A DNA stretch of 64,000 nucleotides from Hippopus hippopus (taxonomy: Eukaryota > Mollusca > Bivalvia > Cardiida > Cardiidae): NCBI GenBank assembly GCA_946811185.2, contig OX328108.1:2131501-2195500 (forward strand). The letters are read 5' to 3'. The position numbers and the translations under genes are program-made. Positions within the stretch are counted from its first letter, which is position 1, and each line of letters begins with the position of its first letter. Of the stretch, positions 22,321-30,580 are shown in pieces. The notes beneath the pieces were generated by a model. The model made no database searches and was not told where the DNA came from. It worked only from the letters and a program-made list of their open reading frames with translations.

Positions 22321-23604
22321 TTAATACACAACACTCATTTTATTTTCATCAGACTGAAAGTTTATTAACGTATCGCAAATGATAACAGCATATGCCTCTG
22401 TACCTGCGGGCACCCCGCCAACATTGTTAAAATTTGCCTTAATTTGAATATCAGTAACAGAATATTTTAACCTTTCACTTTGTTTGGAAACATCAAACAA
22501 AAACAAAGGATATAAATTTTTATAATCTGAGGGGGTAATGTTAGAGTTTGATACCATCTCATCCATATTATAAAACTTAGATCTAAATAATGTGGCATCA
22601 CCAAACGCTCTACTATATTGTTGTCTAGGAACTGAAAGATTATAGTCGACCGCGGGATATCTAGTAGAGTTTAACATAACATAAATATTTTCAGTGTTTA
22701 TATGATAGAATGTTGAAGGGTTTGCCTCTTGGTTACCACTTTTATTAGTTTGAAAACCAACAATAATAAAACGAGGCACCTCAGGAGATGATTTAATGGA
22801 AAGTCTCCAGGTAAGGGTATTTGCCCGAGACAGTGCGATAGAGTCGCACTGTCTCATCCTATATCCAACTGGGATTTTTTTCTTTTTTCTCGATAAGTTT
22901 ATAAAGTTCCATCTTCTCAATATTCGCGGGTAGAACGTGTGGCATAAACCATGATATTTTATTTAATGTAATTCTACCTGCATCACCTCCATCTCGAAAG
23001 ATTGCATCATTGTCATTATTTCTCGTTAAGGTAAGAGTTTGCTTCATCCCATACAAAACTTTATCATAGTCTTCACAAAAACCAAATATATGTTTTAATG
23101 GAACTCTAAAGCTAAATGACCCCTTTGGATTAGGTTTATCAATAATGTATTCTCTTCTTATTTTCCAACCTATGTTATCATCTTCTGCTGCGATTGTTGT
23201 ATCCTTATACCACAATTTGTTTAACCCCTGTGATTTAGAAAAATCATCCGGATATTTTAACAACCCAAGCATTGTAGTAGCCTGGCCAGGATGTGTTATG
23301 GATTCAATCTCTTGACCGGAAAGTTATACTTAATATTTTTAAAAAGATGCATAAGAGCATTATTTGTTAGAGAAACACTACCATCCTTTGCGTAAGCCGA
23401 TCCGTCAGCCTTTGTTAGTCGGCCTTCTATAAGTAAATAGCTTTCACTAGGATGAGTAAAAATATCTTGGGTTTCAATGCTAATCCTAATATCTCCTCCT
23501 GAGTTGTTGAGATTTGCACCTGTGATCGGCTCATACTCAAAGTGTTCATACTCATCAATACTATTGTCTTTTAAAATTGGTTCGGTGATTTTTAAAATAT
23601 TCAT
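22321..23604 (-). pseudogene. MCP: Polinton major capsid protein (double jelly-roll), two frameshifts
   Basis: Main shell protein of the predicted virion. Three consecutive pieces in different frames (23604-23296, 23272-22859, 22920-22321) together cover a normal length of about 425 residues. Recognisable family blocks are TNNALMHLFKNIKY, YPDDFSKSQGLNKLWY, SFRVPLKHIFGF, NKISWFMPHV, GYRMRQCD and LYPLFLFDVSKQSERLKYSV. The start at 23604 follows AATAAAAAATG. One frameshift is near 23,325, a likely one-base loss. The other is in an A-run near 22,875. No large piece seems missing. Assignment rests on my recognition of Polinton capsid sequence. Confidence 0.88.
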
Positions 23605-23643
23605 TTTTTATTACTATTATAATTTAAATTAAACTAATCTAAA

Positions 23644-24042
23644 TTATACCACTTTAATGCCAGATCCACTGTTTAATTTTTTAACTAAGTCTTGAATAGC
23701 AATTGCACTTCCATCTATTAAGGTGTCAATATTTTGTGCCTCTGCTGTACTTTGTGTTGTAGGTGTAGCAGTATGTTTTTGTAAAATTTTTCGTGATTTT
23801 GGTGTCAAAGTTTTTTCAACTAACCTTTTTCCTGCGTCTACAGCTGCACTCTTTCCAACCTCTAAAGCTTTTTTTGCTCCTTCTTTAGCAACACTTTTTC
23901 CCACATCGAAGGCAGAAGATGCAATTTGTTTAGCTGCGCTACTAGTAAAAAGTTTTGTAAAAAAGTTAGCGATGCTGTCAAAAATTCCAGCACCACCATA
24001 TAAATACTTTCTTTTAAATCCATGGTTTTTATGAATAAACAT
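23644..24042 (-). CDS. Small alanine/lysine-rich virion-type protein
   Basis: 132 residues, intact, start in TATAAAAAATG. A glycine-rich N-terminus (YLYGGAGIFDSI) leads into an amphipathic helix (FFTKLF) and a long Ala/Lys-rich helical stretch with repeated VGKSA motifs, then a Thr-rich linker. Position next to the major capsid and composition resemble adenovirus core/cement proteins (pX or VI-like) reported in Polintons. That comparison is inference; function not shown. Confidence 0.6.
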   Translation of the reverse strand: MFIHKNHGFKRKYLYGGAGIFDSIANFFTKLFTSSAAKQIASSAFDVGKSVAKEGAKKALEVGKSAAVDAGKRLVEKTLTPKSRKILQKHTATPTTQSTAEAQNIDTLIDGSAIAIQDLVKKLNSGSGIKVV

Positions 24043-24045
24043 TTT

Positions 24046-24333
24046 TTATAGTTTAGACATTAATTTCTTATAATCTGTTGAATCCAAAACACCTTGTCTT
24101 TTTAATTCATCACATACACTAACAAGCTCGTGTCTTACACTTGTGTTGCCTGCTGCTTTACTTGTCATTAACAGGTCTAGTCTTTCTATTAATGCATTAG
24201 GGTCACACGGAATAATAATACCGCTTCCTTCATAATACTTTATTTTATCCCAAATGGGTTTAAGTATGGTGCCCCATTTCTTACTTTTACTGCTTTTAGG
24301 ATATTTACTTCTCGTTGTCACGATGGAGTGCAT
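24046..24333 (-). CDS. Conserved small Polinton protein, function unknown
   Basis: 95 residues with a basic N-terminus (RSKYPKSSKSKKWG), then IIIPCDPNALIERLDLLM and a helical C-terminus. Its start overlaps the end of the upstream gene by 29 bases, so the two are probably co-transcribed. I recall similar small ORFs at this place in other Polintons but cannot name a function. Confidence 0.6.
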   Translation of the reverse strand: MHSIVTTRSKYPKSSKSKKWGTILKPIWDKIKYYEGSGIIIPCDPNALIERLDLLMTSKAAGNTSVRHELVSVCDELKRQGVLDSTDYKKLMSKL

Positions 24334-24910
24334 TGGTTTGCATCATTAAATCCTCGTATTTCTTTTTATCATCACTAGTATAAATGTTTTCATCTGGATT
24401 TTTAGACATAATTAACTCCCATAGACCAGGTGTGCCTTCATATCCCTTTTTATCAACTATAATATCATCATCATCAATAATAACAACTGGTTTGTTACCG
24501 ATATAAAAGTTACCATTTTTGTCATATAGCCCGTACGTTGTATCAGCTTCAGACTTATTAGCAAACTTCCTTAGATACTTTTCCGCAACTGGCCCAATAA
24601 ATTGTGTGTCTTCTTTTGCTTGCGATGACTCCCCCTCAAAAGCTTGTATAGATGGAAATGCTGGAAACTTAATAGCTTGCGGTAAGTTTTCTATACCTTC
24701 TTTAATAGGTTTAAGCCCTTCTATAACCTCCTTGGTTGTAGTGTTTTGTGTTTCTGTAATTGGTTTAAAAAACTTAGAAAGATCGGTTTGCAATTCTCGC
24801 TCACCTGTTTTCTCCGTTAGTAGACTGTCCCGGATATTCTTTTTTGTCTCAAGATACTCTTTTACAATTAAGTCTCTTTTTGCTGGATCAGTAATTTTTA
24901 AAAAAGACAT
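24305..24910 (-). CDS. Conserved Polinton protein, function unknown
   Basis: 201 residues, intact, start in AATAAAAAATG. N-terminus MSFLKITDPAKRD with a helical, charged first half; second half has TYGLYDKNGNFYIG, an acidic run (IIDDDDIIVD) and GTPGLWELIMSK. This block order recurs in Polintons as I know them, but no biochemical role is established. Likely structural given its place in the virion-gene block. Confidence 0.62.
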   Translation of the reverse strand: MSFLKITDPAKRDLIVKEYLETKKNIRDSLLTEKTGERELQTDLSKFFKPITETQNTTTKEVIEGLKPIKEGIENLPQAIKFPAFPSIQAFEGESSQAKEDTQFIGPVAEKYLRKFANKSEADTTYGLYDKNGNFYIGNKPVVIIDDDDIIVDKKGYEGTPGLWELIMSKNPDENIYTSDDKKKYEDLMMQTNALHRDNEK

Positions 24911-25022
24911 TTTTTATTATTAACATAATTTTTATCGTAGTTTTTATCATAATTTTTATCGTAGTTTTTAGCGCGTTTCATAACTAAAGCTACATGAAAA
25001 TTTTATTTTTGGTCTGCTAATA
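24911..25022. other. Short intergenic stretch with AT-rich direct repeats
   Basis: Three near-identical phrases TTTTTATCGTAG or TTTTTATCATAA in a row just upstream of the 24910 start; a candidate promoter, unproven. Confidence 0.35.
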
Positions 25023-25533
25023 CTACAAGGAACCCCCATGATTCTTTTCAACCAACTTCCGAAAGGACTCACGGGCTTCTTGCCTCCCTTTTTCTATCAA
25101 TGTCTCTTCCGTTTCGCTCGACATTTTTTTCTTCATTTTTGTGCGAATTTCTTCTTTCTTCTTTCATACCTTTATATTTTTCTAATTCTTCCAAAATTAG
25201 TTGAAACTCTTCATCAGTAACTTTATTATCACTCAAGGCTTTATATATATGAGACGCTATAGTATTTAGCTTTGTACTTGCTATTGTCATTATCTTTTCA
25301 TGTTTTTCTGCCTTTACTAAAGTTTTCTTAACTGTATACTTACCAATTAGACTTAAAAATCCTGTAAAAATAGCTACACCTTCCAATGCAATAGCAAGCT
25401 GTCTTTTTAATTTTTCTACTTCTAAACAATTTTGGATTTCATTTATTTTTTGTAATCGATAGCCCTGCCCCTCGTCAATAGGAGGGGCTGTAGGTAAAAT
25501 AGGATACACATTACTTCTTTCTTTCATCTCCAT
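25023..25533 (-). pseudogene. Small coiled-coil/membrane Polinton protein, one frameshift
   Basis: Start in TATAAAAAATG. Visible order: a proline-rich N-terminus (YPILPTAPPID), a helical stretch (YRLQKINEIQNCLEVEKLKRQL), a hydrophobic segment (VAIFTGFLSLIG), a helix with KVTDEEFQLILEELEKY, and a charged tail. The uninterrupted frame ends at 25069, but a neighbouring frame continues smoothly from about 25,150 to a stop at 25,023 with helix-like RQEARESFRKLVEKN, so I read a frameshift near 25,150. Function unknown; a membrane-associated virion protein is a guess. Confidence 0.6.
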
Positions 25534-25536
25534 TTT

Positions 25537-25947
25537 TTATAAAATAAAAAAATAAATTAAATAATGTACTATACACAAAAGCTCGTTTTCCTCAATTTTT
25601 ACAGTCTCACTCGAATTGTTTGTAATGGTAATTAGAATATCCTCAGCGTTTTCAAAGTTAATCTCATTTTGTAAACTACACCACTTAAATTTCAAAGAGT
25701 ATGCTAACGCAGTTAAAACAACTCCTTTAGTCATCATAAACCCAAACCCTAATCGTATTTGTTTTACTTGCTTAGGATTAAGTGTAATTTTTTCTTGACT
25801 AAAGATTTCCCAAGTTATTAGATTTACTTTTCGTGGTGGATGCTTTACACCATGCAATGGTTGCCAATAAATTGTTTTTTGTTGAGTGATTTTAGGTTTT
25901 ACTCCTGAAACCAGTCGTGAGTTTACACCAAATTTATTAATATTCAT
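25537..25947 (-). CDS. Predicted beta-rich protein, weakly dUTPase-like
   Basis: 136 residues, intact, start in TATAAAAAATG. The centre alternates hydrophobic beta strands with the pattern ITLNPKQVKQIRLGFGF...GVVLTALAYSL...EDILITITNNSSETV...LLCIVHYL, reminiscent of the trimeric dUTPase fold. I cannot find the catalytic dUTPase motifs, so an enzymatic role is doubtful; a structural beta domain is equally possible. Confidence 0.5.
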   Translation of the reverse strand: MNINKFGVNSRLVSGVKPKITQQKTIYWQPLHGVKHPPRKVNLITWEIFSQEKITLNPKQVKQIRLGFGFMMTKGVVLTALAYSLKFKWCSLQNEINFENAEDILITITNNSSETVKIEENELLCIVHYLIYFFIL

Positions 25948-25980
25948 TTTTTATAAAATAATATTTATTATTTTATAACA

Positions 25981-26566
25981 TTACAATATAGTTCCTAAAA
26001 TAGGTATATTAGCAAATGGACTATTACGCCCTAAAAGAAGTCCTTTTCCTTCGTACAACTTTCCACCTTGTTTTAAATACAAACCATCACCAACAGACTC
26101 TAATCCTTTACCACGTGCAGGACCTAAATAAAGTCCTTTTCCATCAGTTTCTATCTGACAAACACATCCTCCTTTTTTTAAGGTAAAGACCTGATCCCAT
26201 TGCTTTTTGTACTCCTTATGAGGCTAATCCAGAAAGAGCACCAACACCTAACGCCGGTAAAACAGTTTTTGCGATCATTGGCAAAGCTCTCGCAGCCAAC
26301 CCAGCCAACATTCCGAGAAAACCACCCTCTATTTTCATATTATGTTTGAGTTGTTTAGCGCTCATTCTAATTGTTATACCTTTACCATTCTCATAGGCTT
26401 TAGCCATTTTCTTTGCTTGTGAATTGGTTATTGCTATAACATCATTACCTTGTAAATCCTCATGACCTAAACGAATACTTACTGGACATCCAGCTTTAAC
26501 AGCAGATTGAAGCTTTTGCTTTTGTCCTTCTGATATATTAACTTTAACAGTCGTATAATTTGTCAT
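25981..26566 (-). pseudogene. Conserved Polinton virion-type protein, stop plus frameshift
   Basis: I place the start at MTNYTTVKVNI (26566), in TATAAAATG context, instead of the upstream in-frame Met. The first part has a cationic domain (GHEDLQGNDVIAITNSQAKKM, ITIRMSAKQLKHN) and a hydrophobic Ala/Gly-rich segment (GGFLGMLAGLAARALPMIAK). A TAA at 26216-26218 interrupts it. The same frame continues, then needs one shift in an A-run near 26,175 to reach a glycine-rich tail with KGLYLGP repeats ending at 25981. This domain order is familiar from Polintons; a capsid-interior or core role is inferred. Confidence 0.6.
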
Positions 26567-26591
26567 TTTATATATATTCAATATTTTTTTA

Positions 26592-27362
26592 TTACGCTTC
26601 TCTAATATTAAATCTAATTGATAAATTTTCACCACTAAGATTTAGTACAGTTCCATTTTGGTCTATAATTGTTACCTCTAAGTTGTGTATTTCATCCATT
26701 GTTATTGGTAAGTATACTAAATTAACTGGTGACTCAATTATTTTGTACCCTGGAGAAACATTTGGAAAAAAAGAGTAAATCGTGTTTTGCGTTGAACCAT
26801 TAACATAGCTTCCTGAAATAATATCAATGTTAACGAACAGACTGTTTATACTGAGAATATTTACTACATTTTCTGATTCATGAAATCCTTGTTCATATTT
26901 TGCGTGAGTAAATCCTAATACTTTAAAAATGGAGTTTGGATGGTTAAAATCTACTTGATAACCATTTTCAATGGTAAGAACAGACTTTAGGGTATTTGTG
27001 TTTGCAGAAATGTTAATGTAATATTCTTCATTGGATACATCGTAGTGTCCTTTTTTTCTCATTTCCTGGTGAATGGTATCATTGATGTCTACAAGGTCAT
27101 AACTTCCTTCTGGTATTTTGATTTTAAACCATGAAACACCATTGTCTGGTGAATAAATAAAATGGTTGTTTGTTGCATCAATGTTTGGAAAAGAGTAGTA
27201 AGTTTCAAGGTTTACTAAAGCTATTTCATACTCTTTATCCTTTTTAAGCTAAATTGGTGGATTAAACCTAGTTCTAAAGCTCGTTTTGTTGTCACTTACT
27301 ATAATTTGAAATGATGTTTTGTGGTCTGTATTTTTTACAATCTGTTTTAAATAATTTTCCAT
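26592..27362 (-). pseudogene. Probable penton/minor capsid protein (single jelly-roll), one in-frame stop
   Basis: 257 codons in one frame from an ATG in CTAAAAAATG context at 27362 to 26592, interrupted only by TAG at 27249-27251 (codon 38). Family-like blocks are EIALVNLETYYSFPNI, NSIFKVLGF, NTIYSFFPNVSPGYKI, VNLVYLPIT and NLSGENLSIRFNIRE. Beta-rich and close to the penton-type minor capsid described for Polintons and adintoviruses. Minor capsid identity is from memory of the family, so moderate confidence. Confidence 0.68.
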
Positions 27363-27430
27363 TTTTTAGTTATAAGAAATATTATTTAGGTTTGTAAAAA
27401 TATATTTTGGTTCAAAATATATTTATTTGT

Positions 27431-27885
27431 TTATATTTTAAGAAACTTACGAACTTCAATAAGTAAATTCTCTATTTTTTCTTCTGGAGTATCTTGTAAA
27501 TTACAATAATAAATGTCATTAATAGCTTCATTAAAATAATTTTCACTAACTTCACTATAGTAATAACACACATGTATAATATAAGTGATAAAATAGAAAT
27601 CTGAAAAAAAAAATCATACACCAATTTTTCATATCTTTTTACATATTTAATTGTCTTTAATTTTATGAGCTTCAATTGTTCTTTAAAGTAATTTATTAAT
27701 TCACATACTAAAGCTTCTTTTTCGAAACAATTACAGTTTTCTACACCCAACCAATCTAATAACATTTTTAAAGTTTGTATTGTAATATGCTCCAATTCTA
27801 CATATATATTTAATTTCTTCTCTAATTTTTCAATAGCTAATTCACATTTATCCTCATATTTTATTAAATCCCGTATATCATCCAT
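27431..27885 (-). pseudogene. Unknown Polinton protein with C-terminal frameshift
   Basis: The ATG at 27885 opens a charged helical protein (KYEDKCELAIEKLEKKLNIY, MLLDWLGVENCNCFEKEALV). The uninterrupted frame ends in a very hydrophobic tail that looks like a membrane segment. However, from a run of about ten A/T bases near 27,602-27,611 another frame continues with typical soluble sequence (SENYFNEAINDIYYC, TPEEKIENLLIEVRKFL) to a stop at 27431. I therefore treat the hydrophobic tail as a frame artefact. Function unknown. Confidence 0.55.
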
Positions 27886-27928
27886 TTTTAAATTACATAT
27901 AATATTTTTTAGTTATTTTCAATTTTTT

Positions 27929-28643
27929 TTATACTGCCTTAGGTATGTAAAAATTATCAAAACCATTTCTATACTTCTCATCATGTTTTTTACTAGTTAG
28001 ATCAATAATAGCAAAACCGTGTGGTTTTTCCCACGACTTATAACAAAATTTTCTAAACTCATCCTTAGACATATCTTCACCTACATGATCGTTATAAATA
28101 TGGTTAATGTTTTTAAGGTCTTGTGGAAAAAGACAAATAAAATTTGCGTTTTCCCTAATCGTTTGCCTCGGTAGCCTAAAGTAGTTTTGTGAAAGGTAAA
28201 AGCAGTCAGCATTACTATGTCTTCCACGAACGTAGTAACACTCACACTTATTTTGCTTTTCTAAAAGTAGATCATCAAAAATTATTAAATTTTTATTTTC
28301 TGAGCTTAATTCACGTGGATCAGGTACATCTCCCGCAGTTTCATAAAAACTACACTTTATATCCGACTTGTTTTTAATCGTTTTCACCCATTCTTCAACC
28401 AAAGCTGTTGGAGAAACATTTAAATCCTGTATTTCATCTTGCATGTCAAACAATCTTAAAATATCCTCTTTCGGTAGCCTTTCTTTAAAAGCTTTTTTAA
28501 GTATGCGATATTCCGGTTGAAAAAGACTTTTTCCGAAAACACGCAAATCATTATAGTCAAGCCAACCTGGTCTAAGTAAAAGGTTAAGTAAAAGAGTGGT
28601 TTTACCACATCCTGATTTACCTACAATTATCCCTCTAATACTA
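27929..28643 (-). pseudogene. Polinton genome-packaging ATPase (FtsK/HerA type), start lost
   Basis: Motor that would pump DNA into the capsid. Walker A GKSGCGKT lies at about 28,600, upstream of the first in-frame Met (28546), and is followed by LLNLLLRPGWLDYNDL. Walker B LIIFDDLLLE and the later block YYVRGRHSNADCFYLSQNYF and RQTIRENANFI are typical of this ATPase group. The frame is open from about 28,643, but no ATG precedes Walker A, so the N-terminus is truncated or frameshifted near 28,645-28,660. Otherwise uninterrupted to its stop. Strong family match. Confidence 0.85.
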
Positions 28644-28742
28644 TTTGGTAAAAGGGGTGATTAAACCTTTTTGTTACAACTTCATTCTATGAAAGGTGTT
28701 TTACTTCCATTTTATACAAGTTTTTTTAATTTTTATAAAAAA
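28644..28742. promoter_or_regulatory. Divergent intergenic region between the two gene blocks
   Basis: The only place where minus- and plus-strand genes diverge. On the plus side it ends TTTTTATAAAAAAATG at the PLA2 start. Likely holds both promoters, although the ATPase N-terminus may also extend into it. Confidence 0.45.
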
Positions 28743-29210
28743 ATGTATTGTATTAAATGCAAAAAAGTTACCGATACAACCAACATAGAAAATGTTGTTA
28801 CTAAAAATGGAAGAAATATGAGACGCGGAAAATGTATGGTGTGCGGTATAACTAAAACTCAGTTTATTAAGACACAGGATGTAAAAAAAGGTGGATCCAT
28901 GCTAAATAAAGCTATAAATAATCTACCTTTTGAAATGCATCTATCTGGTCATAATTTTACGGGACCCGGTACTAAATTAAAAAAAAGACTTAATCCGGAT
29001 TCAACGCCAAAAAAATGGAGTAAGCCAATAAACCGCGTTGATAAAGCCGCATACCATCACGATGTTTGCTATTTAAAAAATCCTACTACTATAGTTAGAA
29101 ATCAAGTATGCGGTAAAAATATGTTAACAGAGTTAGAAGGCATTTACAATCCAACAGTTAGGGAAAAATGGATAAGTCCATCGTTAGTAGACTTATTGGT
29201 ACAAAGATGA
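28743..29210 (+). CDS. Zinc-ribbon plus phospholipase A2-like protein
   Basis: 156 codons including the stop from the ATG at 28743, chosen over the upstream in-frame Met at 28671 because it carries the TATAAAAAAATG context and begins at the domain. Residues 1-35 form a four-cysteine ribbon (CIKC...CMVC) like DUF5679. Residues about 60-105 are PLA2-like: a calcium-loop-type FTGPGTKL followed by the catalytic-type RVDKAAYHHDVCY. Such PLA2 domains in parvoviruses and related elements act on membranes during entry; that role here is inference. Both motifs are intact. The C-terminal tail may continue in another frame across 29,205-29,240. Confidence 0.78.
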   Translation: MYCIKCKKVTDTTNIENVVTKNGRNMRRGKCMVCGITKTQFIKTQDVKKGGSMLNKAINNLPFEMHLSGHNFTGPGTKLKKRLNPDSTPKKWSKPINRVDKAAYHHDVCYLKNPTTIVRNQVCGKNMLTELEGIYNPTVREKWISPSLVDLLVQR

Positions 29211-29213
29211 GAT

Positions 29214-30155
29214 TTGGAATGGGGATTAAAAAAAAATTTCAGCATGATAAATTTAGCGGAAGAATTACACAAACCAATAAAAAGAAAATTTAAGAAAAGG
29301 AGAGTTAGAGTAAACAGTATAGATAGGATATGGGCTGCAGATTTAGTGGATATGCAAGCAATTTCTAAGTTTAATCGTGGTGTAAAGTATCTTCTTGCTA
29401 TCATTGACATCTTTTCTAAATATGGATGGTTGGTGTCATTAAAAGACAAAACAGGAAAATCTGTCGCTGTAGCATTAAAGAGTGTTTTTAAGGAGAGAAA
29501 ACCAGATAAAATGTGGGTGGACAAGGGTAAAGAGTTCTATAACAAAGAGGTTAAAGACTTGATTGAGTTGTATTCTACTGAGAATGAAGAAAAATCTAGC
29601 GTGGTTGAGAGGTAGATTAGAACAATGAAAGAAAAAATGTGGAGGTATTTTCCCGCTAACTCTACAAACGTTTAAATTAACGTGTTACAAGATCTCGTTA
29701 ATGAATACAATAAAACAAAGCATTTATCCATTAAGATGACACCAGTAAATGCGAGTAAAAAAGAAAATGAAACAAAAGTTTGGAGAAATCTTTACCCCGA
29801 TCATCTCGAAATAAAAGATATAAAACCAAAGTTTTCCGTTGGTGACAAAGTAAGGATAACTAAAAAGAAAAAGACCTTTGAGATAGGTTATACAACAAGA
29901 TGGACTGAAGAAGTTTTCACAGTTTCTGAAGTAAAACATACATCACCTGTAACATATAAAATTGTAGATCTTAATGGTGAAGAAATACAAGGTACCTTTT
30001 ATGAACCTGAGCTGCAAAAGACTAGTCAGGAGCTATATAGGATAGAAAAGGTTATTAAAAACGGAAAAAAGAAATCTCTAGTAAAGTGGAAAGGTTATTC
30101 TAACGAGTTTAATTCATGGGTTGATAATAAAGACATTGTAAATATTTCAGTATAA
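29214..30155 (+). pseudogene. Polinton integrase (retroviral type) with chromodomain, two in-frame stops
   Basis: Would insert the element and make the 6-bp duplication. One frame of 313 codons throughout, broken only by TAG at 29613-29615 and TAA at 29673-29675. The catalytic triad is present: D in IWAADLVDM, D in WVDKGKEFYN, and E in SSVVE just before the first stop. A basic SH3-like domain follows (FSVGDKVRITKKKKTFE), then a C-terminal chromodomain (LYRIEKVIKNGKKKSLVKWK, then GYS). The ATG at 29214 may not be the natural start; MINLAEELHKP at 29244 fits the domain start better. Identity firm, function lost unless the stops are misread or read through. Confidence 0.9.
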
Positions 30156-30161
30156 AAAAAA

Positions 30162-30578
30162 ATGTTGGATATTTTAATAAAAAACATAATTTTACTAAAT
30201 AGACCGTTAAACAATCTAGAACTGGAAGATGCAGCAAAAAGATTAAAGATTCCTTATTTTAGGGGAGTATTTTTACGAAACACTCTACCAAAAAAGTGTA
30301 GAAAAAAGGAATGTGGTATCCTAAACCTTGATGACACGAGTGGGTCTGGTACACATTGGGTTGCTTGGTATAAAAACGGTAAAACTAAAAATTACTTTGA
30401 CAGTTATGGTATACAACCACCGGCTGAAATTCGAGAGTACCCAAAAAGTCCAATACATTACAATAGTGATCAATTACAACAAGCTGGACAAGTATTTTGT
30501 GGGCATTCATGTTTGTACATTCTTAAAGAGTTGGGTTTGGGCAAAAAATTTCAAGCAGTGCTAAATAAACCTTTTTAA
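30162..30578 (+). CDS. Adenain-like cysteine protease
   Basis: 138 residues, intact; the ATG follows TATAAAAAAAAATG, and it starts six bases after the integrase stop. Catalytic-type residues in adenain order are His in GTHWVAWY, Asp in NYFDSYG and Cys in VFCGHSCLYIL. The family matures capsid proteins and is a Polinton hallmark. Slightly short but complete by motif. The best-preserved enzyme gene of the element. Confidence 0.88.
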   Translation: MLDILIKNIILLNRPLNNLELEDAAKRLKIPYFRGVFLRNTLPKKCRKKECGILNLDDTSGSGTHWVAWYKNGKTKNYFDSYGIQPPAEIREYPKSPIHYNSDQLQQAGQVFCGHSCLYILKELGLGKKFQAVLNKPF

Positions 30579-30580
30579 AA

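Noticed and set aside
18838..25220. Plus-strand frames of 60-134 residues inside the Polinton left block
   Set aside because: Antisense shadows of polymerase, capsid and virion genes on the minus strand.
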